From assembly GCA_016869765.1 (NCBI GenBank), contig VGES01000017.1:1-64000 (forward strand): a DNA stretch of 64,000 bases. The letters are read 5' to 3'. This document shows, piece by piece, positions 54,784 through 63,974 of this stretch. This DNA comes from Alphaproteobacteria bacterium (GTDB lineage Bacteria > Pseudomonadota > Alphaproteobacteria > SHVP01). The first letter of the stretch is position 1. Each line of letters opens with the position of its first letter. Both the position numbers and the translations under genes were made by a program. Below the pieces are notes generated by a model. The model was not told where the DNA came from. It searched no databases and worked only from the letters and a program-made list of their open reading frames with translations.

Positions 54784-54846
54784 TCCATCGGCTGCATTAA
54801 GGATGGAGCCTTTTTTGCCGGCATTCGCCGGCCCGGACTCCGCAAC

Positions 54847-54856
54847 ATTCGAAAAT
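54847..54856. promoter_or_regulatory. Putative operator site 2
   Basis: ATTCGAAAAT shares TTCGAAAAT with site 1 and ends 15 bases before the GntR start codon. Bound protein here would block expression of the GntR gene and the genes behind it. Confidence 0.5.
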
Positions 54857-54871
54857 CTGGTACCCTAGGCC

Positions 54872-55654
54872 ATGACCAAGACCCGTCAGGAATCCGCGAC
54901 GACCGACCGCGGAATAGGCCCAACCGACGGGGCAGTGGCGACCATCAACGAGGTCGTCTACCAGCGTCTCCGCGCCGACATCATTGCCGGAGGCTATGCC
55001 CCGGACGAGCGCCTCCGTTTCGATGAGTTGCGCCGCCGCTATGGCGCCGGCATCGGCTCCTTGCGCGAGGCCCTGTCGCGGATCATCGCTGACGGCCTTG
55101 CGACGACCGAGAGCCACAAGGGCGTTCGCGTGGCATCCATGAACCGGCGCGACTTGTTGGACCTGGTGGCGGTCCGCAAGGTGGTCGAGACGGCCGCTCT
55201 GCGAAGCGCCATCGAGCAGGGTGGCGCCCGATGGGAAGCCGACATTGTCGCGGCCTTCGCGCGCTATGAGCGGGTCGTGCGACGCGACAAACGGCGCTCC
55301 GCTGACAACGAGCGCATCGCTCGTCACAACGCCTTTCATGCGGCCCTCGTTTCTGGTTCGCCTTCGAAGCGACTGCTGCAGATGCGAGCAACGCTGTACG
55401 CCCAAGCATGGCGCTATCTCGAGATGGCGTTCAAAAAAAGAACGCAGGATTCGGCGCTAACACTGGCCGAACACGAGCGCCTGATGCGGGCGACGCTGGA
55501 ACGGCGCGCGGCATTGGCGTGCGCGTTGGCCGAGGAGCACATCGAAAATGCGGCACAGCTCTTGTTGCCGTCGTTACCCGAGGGTCCGGAGGCGATCATT
55601 GCCTCGACCGCTGTCGCCGAAGGATCGAAAACCGGAGGCAAAGATGAACACTAG
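54872..55654 (+). CDS. GntR-family transcriptional regulator (FadR/FCD subfamily)
   Basis: 260 residues. A winged HTH lies at about residues 24-90 (VVYQRLRADIIAGGYAPDER, then GAGIGSLREALSRIIADGL). An all-helical FCD ligand domain lies at about 95-235, with the metal-type His/Asp pattern in RHNAFHAALVSGS and AEHERLM. It probably represses both its own strand and the divergent lyase genes until an organic acid or CoA ester binds. The last 11 bases overlap the binding protein gene. Confidence 0.9.
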   Translation: MTKTRQESATTDRGIGPTDGAVATINEVVYQRLRADIIAGGYAPDERLRFDELRRRYGAGIGSLREALSRIIADGLATTESHKGVRVASMNRRDLLDLVAVRKVVETAALRSAIEQGGARWEADIVAAFARYERVVRRDKRRSADNERIARHNAFHAALVSGSPSKRLLQMRATLYAQAWRYLEMAFKKRTQDSALTLAEHERLMRATLERRAALACALAEEHIENAAQLLLPSLPEGPEAIIASTAVAEGSKTGGKDEH

Positions 55655-57179
55655 GTCGGTTCTTTCTTTTTTGGTCGTTGGCCTGACCGTTCCCCTTCTA
55701 ACGGCCACCCCGGTGCAGTCGCAGTCGTCGCGGCCCGACACGCTTCGAATAGCAATTCCCAGTGTGCCCACCGATCGCGGCAACCCGTTCAACTCTGCGG
55801 TAACGCCGACCATTTTTACCGGTTCGGCGATCTTCGATCCGCTTGTCCTCGTTAACGAGAGCGGGCAGTTGGTTGCTCAGCTCGCGCGGGAGTGGCGGAT
55901 CACCGAGGATCGGCAGGTCTGGCGTTTCTCGCTTCGGCCCAACATCCGCTTCCAAAACGGCGAACCGCTTACCGCCCAGGCGTTCGCGTCGGCGATCGAG
56001 TATCTCGTCAAGGACGAAAAGGGCAAGACTTGGCGATCGGCGCCGGACGTGGTCGGAGTCGACAGCGCCCGTGCGGTCGACGACCTCACCCTCGAAGTCC
56101 GGACCAAGGCGCCAGACCCGATCCTGCCGAAGCGCCTCTCGCAGGTCCTGGCGCCGGCACCGAAAGCTTGGATGGACCTCGGATTCGATAAGTTCGTCGC
56201 CACACCCGTGGGAACCGGCCCCTATGTCGTCGAAAGTTGGTCGCGGGAAGTGGTTGCGCTTGCGGCGCATGGCGGTTCCTGGCGGGCCACCAAAATCCCG
56301 CGCATCGAAATCGTCGGACTGCCGGAGCCGGCGACCCGAGCGGCCGCCCTGATCACCAACCAAATCGACGTGGCCGGCAATCTGAATTTCGATGACATCA
56401 AGCGGATTCGTGACTCGGGGTACACCGTCGTTGTGGGACCCGCCTATCAGATGCTGTCGCTTGCGCTCTCGAACGTTGCCAAGAAGGATAGCCCGTTCAA
56501 CGATCGCCGCGTGCGACAGGCCGCGAACTACGCGGTCAACAAACAGGCGATCGCCGATGGCATCTTCCAAGGCCAGACCAGGGTCTCGGCCGGCCAGGGG
56601 GCGAGCCCGGGTGTCGTCGGTTTCAACCCGGCGCTTCAACCCTACCCGCAGAATGCCGAGCGAGCCAAAGCGTTGCTGGCCGAGGCTGGCTTTGCCAACG
56701 GGTTCAAGGGTGTGGCGGAGATCGCCGTTGGCTCGTTCACCGGGGACTCCGAACTCTACCAGCAGGTCGGACAGGATCTCGCCCGCGTCGGCATCAACCT
56801 CGAGATGCGGCAGGTGGTGTTCGCCGATTGGCAGCGCAAGCGCCTGACCAACACTTGGGACGGGATCGTGCACAACCTCTCTTGGTTTGCCGAACCGTAT
56901 GTCGATGCGGCGCGGTTCTGGACTGCGTTCTCGTGCTTGTCGCGACCCGTGTATGCCTGCGACGAAGAGATCCAGAAGGTGATCGCCGCGTCGAATCAGG
57001 AGTTCGATCCGGTCCGGCGAGAACGGCTCCTACAGGAGGTGATGGCCCGCTACCGTGAGGATCCACCGGCGCTCTACTTGGTCGAAGCCATCAACACGTT
57101 CGGCCTCGCGAAGCGAGTCCGCAATTTCAACCGCCACCACCGGTGGCTGATCTACAACGATATGAGCCTCGATGGCTGA
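55644..57179 (+). CDS. ABC transporter substrate-binding protein (family 5)
   Basis: 511 residues from the ATG after CGGAGG, inside the end of the GntR gene. The signal peptide is SVLSFLVVGLTVPLLTATPV, cut near QSQSS. Family marks: WRFSLRPNIRFQNGEPLTAQ, PVGTGPYVVESWS, VRQAANYAVNKQAIADGIF, AKALLAEAGFANGF. It has an 8-base overlap with the CocE-type hydrolase. No permease is encoded until 62 kb, after a second binding protein, so both may use that channel. Confidence 0.9.
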   Translation: MNTRSVLSFLVVGLTVPLLTATPVQSQSSRPDTLRIAIPSVPTDRGNPFNSAVTPTIFTGSAIFDPLVLVNESGQLVAQLAREWRITEDRQVWRFSLRPNIRFQNGEPLTAQAFASAIEYLVKDEKGKTWRSAPDVVGVDSARAVDDLTLEVRTKAPDPILPKRLSQVLAPAPKAWMDLGFDKFVATPVGTGPYVVESWSREVVALAAHGGSWRATKIPRIEIVGLPEPATRAAALITNQIDVAGNLNFDDIKRIRDSGYTVVVGPAYQMLSLALSNVAKKDSPFNDRRVRQAANYAVNKQAIADGIFQGQTRVSAGQGASPGVVGFNPALQPYPQNAERAKALLAEAGFANGFKGVAEIAVGSFTGDSELYQQVGQDLARVGINLEMRQVVFADWQRKRLTNTWDGIVHNLSWFAEPYVDAARFWTAFSCLSRPVYACDEEIQKVIAASNQEFDPVRRERLLQEVMARYREDPPALYLVEAINTFGLAKRVRNFNRHHRWLIYNDMSLDG

Positions 57180-59277
57180 CGCCGCCCGCTCCTCGCCTCC
57201 CGCGCGCGACCAGGTCGGCGCGGGAGGCCGATATCTCGGCTATGCCGCCGGGACGATCTCGGCGACAACGCGCTTCGTCACCGATCTCCCCTACAAGGTC
57301 ACGAAGACCGAAAACGGTGTCATTCCGCTGAAGGACGGGACCGAGATCGCAATCACGGTTTGGCAGCCCGACGGGCCCGGAACGATGCGACTGCCAGCCA
57401 TTCTCGACGTCATCGCCTATGGCAAAGGCACCATGACGTACCTCGGCGACGAACGCATCTACGGATATCTCGCGGGGCATGGATACGTCTGTGTGCGTGC
57501 CGACATTCGTGGCAACGGCGAGTCGACCGGCAGCATGCAGACTTTCATGGACGCGCCGGAGTGGACCGATACGGCGGAAATGATCGGCTGGATCGCGCGC
57601 CAGCCGTGGTGCGACGGCAACGTCGGAATGTTAGGCTACTCGTGGGGCGCGATCAGCGCCTACTATACGGCGATCCACGAAAAGCCGCGCGAACTCAAGG
57701 CGATCGCGATCGGCGGCTTTGTCACCAACCGCTTCCATCGCGGCGGCGTGGTCACTCGCCATCTGCCGACCTTCTTGGTCACGCTCCTGGCGATGCGATC
57801 TCGTCCACCCGATCCGCAGATCGTCGGTGAGTCCTGGCGCCGCCGCTGGTTCGAGCGCCTCGACAGTCTCGAGCCGATTGTCGACAAGGTGATCGCTCAC
57901 CAACGCTTCGACTCGTACTGGAACGCCTCGGCCGTCAATCATCGGGTCGCTGAACTCGGCGTGCCAGCATTCGTCGTTTCGGGAATAGCGGAACCCGTGA
58001 TGTCGTCCCACGACACGGCGATCGTGGCCGGTGCGCGGACGCCGGTGTTTGGAATCGTCGGCCCTTGGGGGCATAAGCGGCCGCACGACGGCGTTCCGGG
58101 GCCGGCAATCGGTTATCTGCAGGAGGTCCTGCGCTGGTTCGACCATTGGCTCAAAGGGCAGAACAAAGACGTTCTCCGATGGCCGAAGATGCGGCTATGG
58201 ATGCCCGAGGGAATCCCCGCCAAGAACTACTATCGCGACAATCCTGGGCGATGGCTCGCTGAGCGCGAGTGGCCGAGCCCAGCCGTCGAATCGCTTGCCT
58301 ACTACCTCGCGCCGCGGGCGTTGGTGAGCGACACACCGGAGCCGGCCCAGCTCTCGCACCGCTCGGTCCTGAGCGTCGGCCTGCGCTCGGGCGAATGGAG
58401 CCCATTTCTCGCCTACAGCCCCAGCCCCGAACTGCCCGGCGATCAGCGTGACGATGACGCCAAATCGCTCTGTTTCGACAGCGAGCCCTTGCGCGAGCGC
58501 CTCGAGATCGTCGGTCGGCCATCCCTGACCCTCGATCTCGCGGCCGATCGGCGCAACGGCTTCATTTGCGTGCGTCTGTGTGACGTCGCGCCGGATGGAG
58601 CGTCAAGTCGTGTTACCTTCGCGCTCCTCAACCTCACCCACCGCGACGATAACATCCAGCCGAAGGCGCTCGAACCGGGGCGGCGCTATCGCATTACGAT
58701 CGAACTCGAGTTCGCCTCCTACGCGTTTCGTCCCGGCCATCGCATCCGACTGGCGATTTCCACTTCCTACTGGCCGACGTGCTGGCCGACACCCGACCCG
58801 GCAACGATCACGGTCGACTGCGGCGGCAGCCGTCTTTCCTTGCCTGTCCGTCGGCCGCGCAGCGACGACGCCGCGATCCAGTTCGACGGAGTCGAAACCG
58901 CTCCGCCGCCGCAATTCAGCTCGATCGGGCCGTCCTACCGCAGAGATCGTCTCATCGAGCACCTCGATACGGGTCTGCTGGAAATAACCACCGAGGAAAC
59001 CAGCCTTACGAGGCTCGAGCACAATCAGTTGGTCTATGGCATGACGCGGCGGCAACGAGCGGCGCTTCGCGAGGGCGACCCTCTATCCGCGGTTCAGGAG
59101 GTCGACATCACCTGGCGGATCGAACGCGACACCTGGAAGACGCGAACGGAGACGCGGTTTCGCATGGCCGCGAACGCCACCGACTTCCTGGTCGATATCG
59201 GGGTTGACGCGTACGAAAACGAGAAACGTGTACGAGCGCGCGATTGGCACTTCACGATCCCGCGCGATCTGCTTTGA
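57172..59277 (+). CDS. CocE/NonD family hydrolase (S15 peptidase superfamily)
   Basis: 701 residues. The alpha/beta hydrolase part (about 45-330) has the strand LPAILDVIAYGKG, VRADIRGNGESTGS and nucleophile Ser157 in GYSWGA. His301 lies in GPWGHK. At the usual Asp position (GWYD in relatives) the sequence is SGIAEPV, so Glu274 may replace it. A jelly-roll PepX-C domain (about 360-580) follows, then about 120 extra residues. Members cleave esters or X-Pro amides. No signal peptide; it overlaps the binding protein gene by 8 bases. Confidence 0.88.
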   Translation: MADAARSSPPARDQVGAGGRYLGYAAGTISATTRFVTDLPYKVTKTENGVIPLKDGTEIAITVWQPDGPGTMRLPAILDVIAYGKGTMTYLGDERIYGYLAGHGYVCVRADIRGNGESTGSMQTFMDAPEWTDTAEMIGWIARQPWCDGNVGMLGYSWGAISAYYTAIHEKPRELKAIAIGGFVTNRFHRGGVVTRHLPTFLVTLLAMRSRPPDPQIVGESWRRRWFERLDSLEPIVDKVIAHQRFDSYWNASAVNHRVAELGVPAFVVSGIAEPVMSSHDTAIVAGARTPVFGIVGPWGHKRPHDGVPGPAIGYLQEVLRWFDHWLKGQNKDVLRWPKMRLWMPEGIPAKNYYRDNPGRWLAEREWPSPAVESLAYYLAPRALVSDTPEPAQLSHRSVLSVGLRSGEWSPFLAYSPSPELPGDQRDDDAKSLCFDSEPLRERLEIVGRPSLTLDLAADRRNGFICVRLCDVAPDGASSRVTFALLNLTHRDDNIQPKALEPGRRYRITIELEFASYAFRPGHRIRLAISTSYWPTCWPTPDPATITVDCGGSRLSLPVRRPRSDDAAIQFDGVETAPPPQFSSIGPSYRRDRLIEHLDTGLLEITTEETSLTRLEHNQLVYGMTRRQRAALREGDPLSAVQEVDITWRIERDTWKTRTETRFRMAANATDFLVDIGVDAYENEKRVRARDWHFTIPRDLL

Positions 59278-59304
59278 AACGAAACGCTGGGAAAGGACGA
59301 TCCA

Positions 59305-60321
59305 ATGACCGTGAAGATGACCGAGGCCGACACCGGGCCGAAAATCGACTACCGCACGCGGCGCATCGGCCACGTCAATCTGTTCGTCTCCAACATGGAG
59401 CGGACCCAGGATTTCGTGCGTGACATCTGCGGCTTCGAACGCACGGCGATCATCCCCTCGGCCCGCGCCTCGTTCTTTTCGAACGGCAACACGCATCACG
59501 ACATCGGCATCGTCGAGGCCAAGGGCCATGCCGCGGTTCGCAAGAAGTTTCCCGATCCGAACGAGCCCGAGGGGCGCGGATCGATTCCGGGGCTCAACCA
59601 CTTCGGTTGGGAACTCGAAAACGAATACGATCTCGTGCAGGCGCACGATCGGGCCGCCGCCGCCGGCATGAAGCCGCGGGTCACCAACAACGGCACGTCC
59701 TATTCCGACTACCTGTTCGCCCGCGATGGGAGTTGCCATCAGTTCTATGCCGACAACGAACTCGACTGGCGGGGGCAGTATACGGGCGGGGAGTGCGAGC
59801 ATCTCCATCGCTCGGTGAAGTGGGTGCCGGGCGAAAAATCGCCGAGCAAAGAGCCCTTCTACAACCCGAATGCCGTGATTCGCCGGGTCGAAGCGGCGCC
59901 GCTGCACCCGATGCGGGTTACGCACGCGGTGATGGTGTCGAACACCTTCGCCCAGTCGCTGCAGTTCTACACCGATGTCGCGGGCTTTCGCGTGGTCGAG
60001 CGCGGTTCCGGGGATTCCTTCGTCTACCTCGCGGGATCGGCCGCCCCGTACTCCATCGTCCTGCTACCGGAGCGCGATGGGCGCGTGAACGGCATGCACC
60101 ACGTGAGTTTCGAACTGTGGCCTCACGAGGACGTGACCAAGTCGGTGGCAGCGCTCAAGGCGCGCGGCGCAAAGATTCTTGCCGATCTCGATCTGCCGCA
60201 CAAACGGAGTGTCTGTATCGCCGATCCGGACGGCATTCGCTTCGAGTTTTTCGTCCGTCGCCCGGGTGGCTTCGCCGCCGTCGCAGCGCGGCGGGGCGAG
60301 GATCAGGCCTACGCGGCGTGA
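59305..60321 (+). CDS. VOC family protein, extradiol-dioxygenase-like
   Basis: 338 residues in two modules. The first is about residues 20-155 (HVNLFVSNMERTQDFV, HHDIGIVEA). The second is about 203-318, with His207 (THAVMVSN), His266 (MHHVSFEL) and Glu314 (IRFEFFV) in the 2-His-1-carboxylate spacing of type I extradiol dioxygenases. Ring cleavage of a catechol-like compound is possible. It lies 27 bases after the CocE-type hydrolase and before the second binding protein. Confidence 0.82.
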   Translation: MTVKMTEADTGPKIDYRTRRIGHVNLFVSNMERTQDFVRDICGFERTAIIPSARASFFSNGNTHHDIGIVEAKGHAAVRKKFPDPNEPEGRGSIPGLNHFGWELENEYDLVQAHDRAAAAGMKPRVTNNGTSYSDYLFARDGSCHQFYADNELDWRGQYTGGECEHLHRSVKWVPGEKSPSKEPFYNPNAVIRRVEAAPLHPMRVTHAVMVSNTFAQSLQFYTDVAGFRVVERGSGDSFVYLAGSAAPYSIVLLPERDGRVNGMHHVSFELWPHEDVTKSVAALKARGAKILADLDLPHKRSVCIADPDGIRFEFFVRRPGGFAAVAARRGEDQAYAA

Positions 60322-60461
60322 GACGCAGTTTTCTGCACCTTTGCGCCCGGCCGGTTCGTTGACGCGTTGAGCGGGTGTCTCTAGCATCCGGTCCGGACAA
60401 GAAGGGTGAGGCCGCCCCGTCGGGGCGTCGATCACCAAGCCACATTCCAGGGGAGGACTAC

Positions 60462-62054
60462 ATGCAGCGTAAGGATTGGTATCTCGGATTGCCGGTCGTG
60501 CTCGCGTTCGGGGTGAGCGCGATCGCGCTCCAGCCGGGTGAAGCACGCGCCCAGGCCAACGAACTCAAGATCGCGGTGTCGACGTTCGCGACCGAAACGC
60601 TCGACGCGGTCGACGGCGGCGTCGGTTCGTTCTCGTACCAACTGCCGCTCTACGACCATCTCGTAACGCTCAATACGCGCCGCCAGATGGTCCCGGGGCT
60701 GGCCGAAAGCTGGACCGTAACGCCGGACGGCAAGATCTACACCTTCAAGCTGCGCCGCGGCGTCAAGTTCCACAACGGCGACGACTTCTCGGCCGCCGAT
60801 GTCATCAATCACTTCACGGTGCGATTGCCGAAGTCGAAGCAAGGAATCTTCGCGAGCGAAATTGCCGGCCTGACGGAATCGATGCAGGCCCCGGATCCGA
60901 TGACCGTGGTCTGGACCCTGAAGAAAGCGGACGCCGACTTCTTCGGCAAACTGACGCCCTCGGATACGACGATCGGCGGCATCACGCCCAAAAAGGCGAC
61001 CGACGACCTCGGCACCGAAAAGTTCGCCGACATGCCGATCGGCACCGGCCCATTCAAGATCGTCGATCGCAAGAAGGGCGCCTCGATGCACTTCGATCGC
61101 GTTACGGCGCACGCCTATCGACCGGTGCCCAAGTTCGAGAAGCTACGCATCTCGCGCATCCCGGAAGAAGCGACGCGCGTCGCCATGTTGCAGCGTGGCG
61201 AGGCCGATATCGGCGAAGTCGACGTCGAGGCCGCGAAGACCGTGGTCGGGCACGGCGGTCAGGTCTTCGAGATTCCCAACGCCTATGTCGCGTTCATCAG
61301 CTTCATCGGCGCCTGGGAACAGAAGGCCAAAGACAACAAGGTTCCTGCGGCCGATGTCCGCGTACGCAAGGCGCTCGCGATGGCGATCAACCGCCAGGAA
61401 CTGCTCGACATCATGCTCGACAAGCGCGGGCAGCTGATCAACGCCTTCCTGACGTTCCAAGGGGGCCTGGGCTACGACGAGGCTTGGGAGAAGGCCAACG
61501 GCACGGCGTTCGATCCGGCCGGCGCGAAGCGGTTGCTCGCGGAAGCGGGTTATCCCAACGGCTTCAAGCAGAAGCTGTGGGCGATGCCGCTCGCCGGTGC
61601 GCCATGGTTCCCGAAGGCCACCGAGGTCATCGCCGACTACTGGCGGGCGATCGGCGTCGAAGTGACGTTCCAGCAGACCGACTTCGGGGCGCTCGGTCCG
61701 CAGATCTACAGCCGGGCCGAAGGGGCGCTCGGGGACGCGTACAATTTGCGTACCGGTCGCACCGACTTCGCCATCGGCAAGCTCAACAACTACATGACCA
61801 CGGACGGGCGCAACAAGGTCGCCAACATCAATTGGAACACGGAGTGGAACGCGGCCAACGACGTGCTCGATCCGAAGGCTCGCGAAGCGGCGTTCCAGAA
61901 GTTGGCGCGCGACTTCCGCGAGACCTACACGCTGATCCCGCTGTTCAACACGGGTGCGTTGTACGGCGCGCGGCGCGACATCGAAGGTTGGGAACCGACT
62001 CAAGGTTGGCCCAACATCTCGATGCGCTACGAGTATCTCGGCCGTCGTAGCTAG
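60462..62054 (+). CDS. ABC transporter substrate-binding protein (family 5), next to its permeases
   Basis: 530 residues from the ATG after GGGGAGGAC. Signal peptide with LPVVLAFGVSAIALQPG, cleavage near RAQA. Family marks: YTFKLRRGVKFHNGDDFSAA, PIGTGPFKIVDRKKG, VRKALAMAINRQELLDIML, AKRLLAEAGYPNGF. It is separated from the permeases by a hairpin-forming repeat, which often lets binding-protein mRNA outlast the rest. It is less like the 55644 protein than that one is like the 3662 protein. Confidence 0.9.
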   Translation: MQRKDWYLGLPVVLAFGVSAIALQPGEARAQANELKIAVSTFATETLDAVDGGVGSFSYQLPLYDHLVTLNTRRQMVPGLAESWTVTPDGKIYTFKLRRGVKFHNGDDFSAADVINHFTVRLPKSKQGIFASEIAGLTESMQAPDPMTVVWTLKKADADFFGKLTPSDTTIGGITPKKATDDLGTEKFADMPIGTGPFKIVDRKKGASMHFDRVTAHAYRPVPKFEKLRISRIPEEATRVAMLQRGEADIGEVDVEAAKTVVGHGGQVFEIPNAYVAFISFIGAWEQKAKDNKVPAADVRVRKALAMAINRQELLDIMLDKRGQLINAFLTFQGGLGYDEAWEKANGTAFDPAGAKRLLAEAGYPNGFKQKLWAMPLAGAPWFPKATEVIADYWRAIGVEVTFQQTDFGALGPQIYSRAEGALGDAYNLRTGRTDFAIGKLNNYMTTDGRNKVANINWNTEWNAANDVLDPKAREAAFQKLARDFRETYTLIPLFNTGALYGARRDIEGWEPTQGWPNISMRYEYLGRRS

Positions 62055-62094
62055 CCCTCGTTTGCCCCCGGCCCGCGGGAGGCTCCCTCCCGCG

Positions 62095-62153
62095 CCTCAC
62101 CCTCCCTCTCCCCTCCGGGGAGAGGGAGCGAGCGAAGCGTGCGGGTGAGGGGA
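62095..62153. repeat. Intergenic palindromic repeat, copy 5
   Basis: CCTCACCCTCCCTCTCCCCT pairs with GGGGAGAGGGAG across CC, and the copy closes with GCGGGTGAGGGG. A separate hairpin, CGCGGGAGG-CT-CCCTCCCGCG, lies just upstream (62074-62093). Both sit between the binding-protein gene and the permeases. Confidence 0.8.
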
Positions 62154-62173
62154 GCGCTTGGGGGAACGTCCCG

Positions 62174-63097
62174 ATGACCCGCTACGTCGCCGAGCGATTG
62201 TTTCAAGCGTTGCTGACGCTGCTCCTGCTGTCGGCGATCATCTTCTTCTTGTCGCGGGTCCTGGGCGACCCGGTCATGTTCCTGCTGCCCATGGATGCGC
62301 GCCAGGACGACGTCGATCGTCTGCGCGAAATCTACGGTTTCAACCGGCCGCTCATCGTCCAGTACCTCGACATGCTGGGGCAGATGCTGCAGGGCGACTT
62401 CGGCGAGTCGTTGCGACTGCGCGATCCCGTCATCGACCTGATTGCCGAACGCTGGCTCGCGTCGGTGCAGCTGATCCTGATCGGCATGTCGTGGGCGATC
62501 GTCGCGGCGTTGATCCTGGGCGTATTGTCGGCGGTCTACCGCGGCCGCCCGATCGACTGGATCGCCCGCACGCTGGCGGTGATCGGCCAATCGGCGCCGT
62601 CGTTCTGGATCGGGCTCATTCTCATCCAGCTGTTCTCGGTGCGCCTCGAGTGGTTGCCCTCGGCGGGGTACGGCGGTTTCGCCCACATGGTGCTGCCGTC
62701 GTTTGCGCTCGGCGTGTTCGCGCTCGCCGGCATGACCCGGCTCCTGCGCTCCTCGATGCTCGACGTGCTCGATTCCGACTACGTCAAGAAGGCCCGCATC
62801 ATGGGCGTCCCGGAGTGGCGCGTGATCACCAAGCACGCGCTCAAGAACGCGATCCTTCCGGTGCTGACCTTTGCCGGCGAATACTTCGCGCTCCTGGTGA
62901 CGGCGGGGGTCGTGGTCGAGACCGTTTACGCTTGGCCCGGCATGGGCACGCTCGCCGTCGATGCCGTCGTCAACCGCGACTTTCCGCTGATCCAGGGCGT
63001 GACGACGATGATCGCGGTCATCGTCATGAGCATGAACCTGATCGTCGATCTCTTGTATGCCTCCATCGATCCGAGGATTCGCCTTGGCCGCCGTTGA
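62174..63097 (+). CDS. Dpp-type ABC permease (DppB-like)
   Basis: 307 residues with six membrane helices. The N-terminal box is FLSRVLGDPVMFLLP, the EAA loop KKARIMGVPEWRVITKHALK. The ending is DLLYASIDPRIRLG. It is the first of two permease genes; the second starts inside its last codons. Confidence 0.92.
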   Translation: MTRYVAERLFQALLTLLLLSAIIFFLSRVLGDPVMFLLPMDARQDDVDRLREIYGFNRPLIVQYLDMLGQMLQGDFGESLRLRDPVIDLIAERWLASVQLILIGMSWAIVAALILGVLSAVYRGRPIDWIARTLAVIGQSAPSFWIGLILIQLFSVRLEWLPSAGYGGFAHMVLPSFALGVFALAGMTRLLRSSMLDVLDSDYVKKARIMGVPEWRVITKHALKNAILPVLTFAGEYFALLVTAGVVVETVYAWPGMGTLAVDAVVNRDFPLIQGVTTMIAVIVMSMNLIVDLLYASIDPRIRLGRR

Positions 63098-63974
63098 CAA
63101 GCCGACGTCCGTTCGTGGCCCTTTGGCGTGGTTCGCCGCCCGGCGTCGGCGTCGCTTGCCGCCGCTGCCGCTGATCCTGTTCCTGGCGCTCATCGTATTT
63201 GCCGCGTTGTTCGCCGATCTGGTCGCGCCCCACGATCCCAACGTCGCGGGGCTGCGCTTCCGCTTTCGCCCCCCGGTGTGGGAGGAGGGCGGCAGCTGGC
63301 AGTTCATCCTCGGTACCGACGCCCTGGGGCGGGACATTCTCTCGCGCATCATCCACGGCACGCGGATATCCCTGCTCGTCGGGTTGTTCTCCGTGGGCGT
63401 CGCGGGGTCGGTCGGCATCCTGCTCGGCATGGTCGCGGGCTATATGGGCGGGGTGGTGGATGCCGTGATCATGCGCCTCACCGACGCCACGTCGGCCGTG
63501 CCCTTGCTGCTGGTCGCGCTCCTGTTCGTCGTCACCCTCGGGCCGTCGTTCGGCAACCTGATCCTCGCCCTGGCGCTGCTCCTGTGGTCGCGTTACACGC
63601 GCGTCGTCCGTTCCGAGGTGCTGTCGCTCAAGGAACGCGACTTCGTCGCGCTCGCCCGCGTCGCCGGCGCCTCCAACGCCTGGATCATCGCGCGGCATAT
63701 TTTCCCCAACATCGTCAACACGGCGATGGTCATGCTGACGCTGCAACTGGGCACGGTGATCGTCGTCGAAGCGGCGCTGAGCTTCCTCGGCGCCGGCGTG
63801 CCACCGCCGACCCCTGCCTGGGGCAGCATGGTGGCCGACGGCCGCAACTACATCGCGACGCGGTGGTGGATCGCATTCTTCCCCGGCATGGCGATCCTGC
63901 TCACGGTCATGACCTTCAACCTGTTCGGCGATTGGCTGCGCGATCGCCTCGATCCCAAGCTGCGGCAGCTCTAG
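63084..63974 (+). CDS. Dpp-type ABC permease (DppC-like)
   Basis: About 296 residues. I prefer the TTG at 63084, 8 bases after GAGG and 14 bases inside the upstream permease gene; an in-frame ATG at 63057 gives nine more residues. The DppC box FILGTDALGRDILSRIIHGT, the EAA loop ALARVAGASNAWIIARHIFP and the ending DWLRDRLDPKLRQL are clear. The stop is directly followed by the ATG of the next gene. Confidence 0.9.
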   Translation: MAAVDKPTSVRGPLAWFAARRRRRLPPLPLILFLALIVFAALFADLVAPHDPNVAGLRFRFRPPVWEEGGSWQFILGTDALGRDILSRIIHGTRISLLVGLFSVGVAGSVGILLGMVAGYMGGVVDAVIMRLTDATSAVPLLLVALLFVVTLGPSFGNLILALALLLWSRYTRVVRSEVLSLKERDFVALARVAGASNAWIIARHIFPNIVNTAMVMLTLQLGTVIVVEAALSFLGAGVPPPTPAWGSMVADGRNYIATRWWIAFFPGMAILLTVMTFNLFGDWLRDRLDPKLRQL

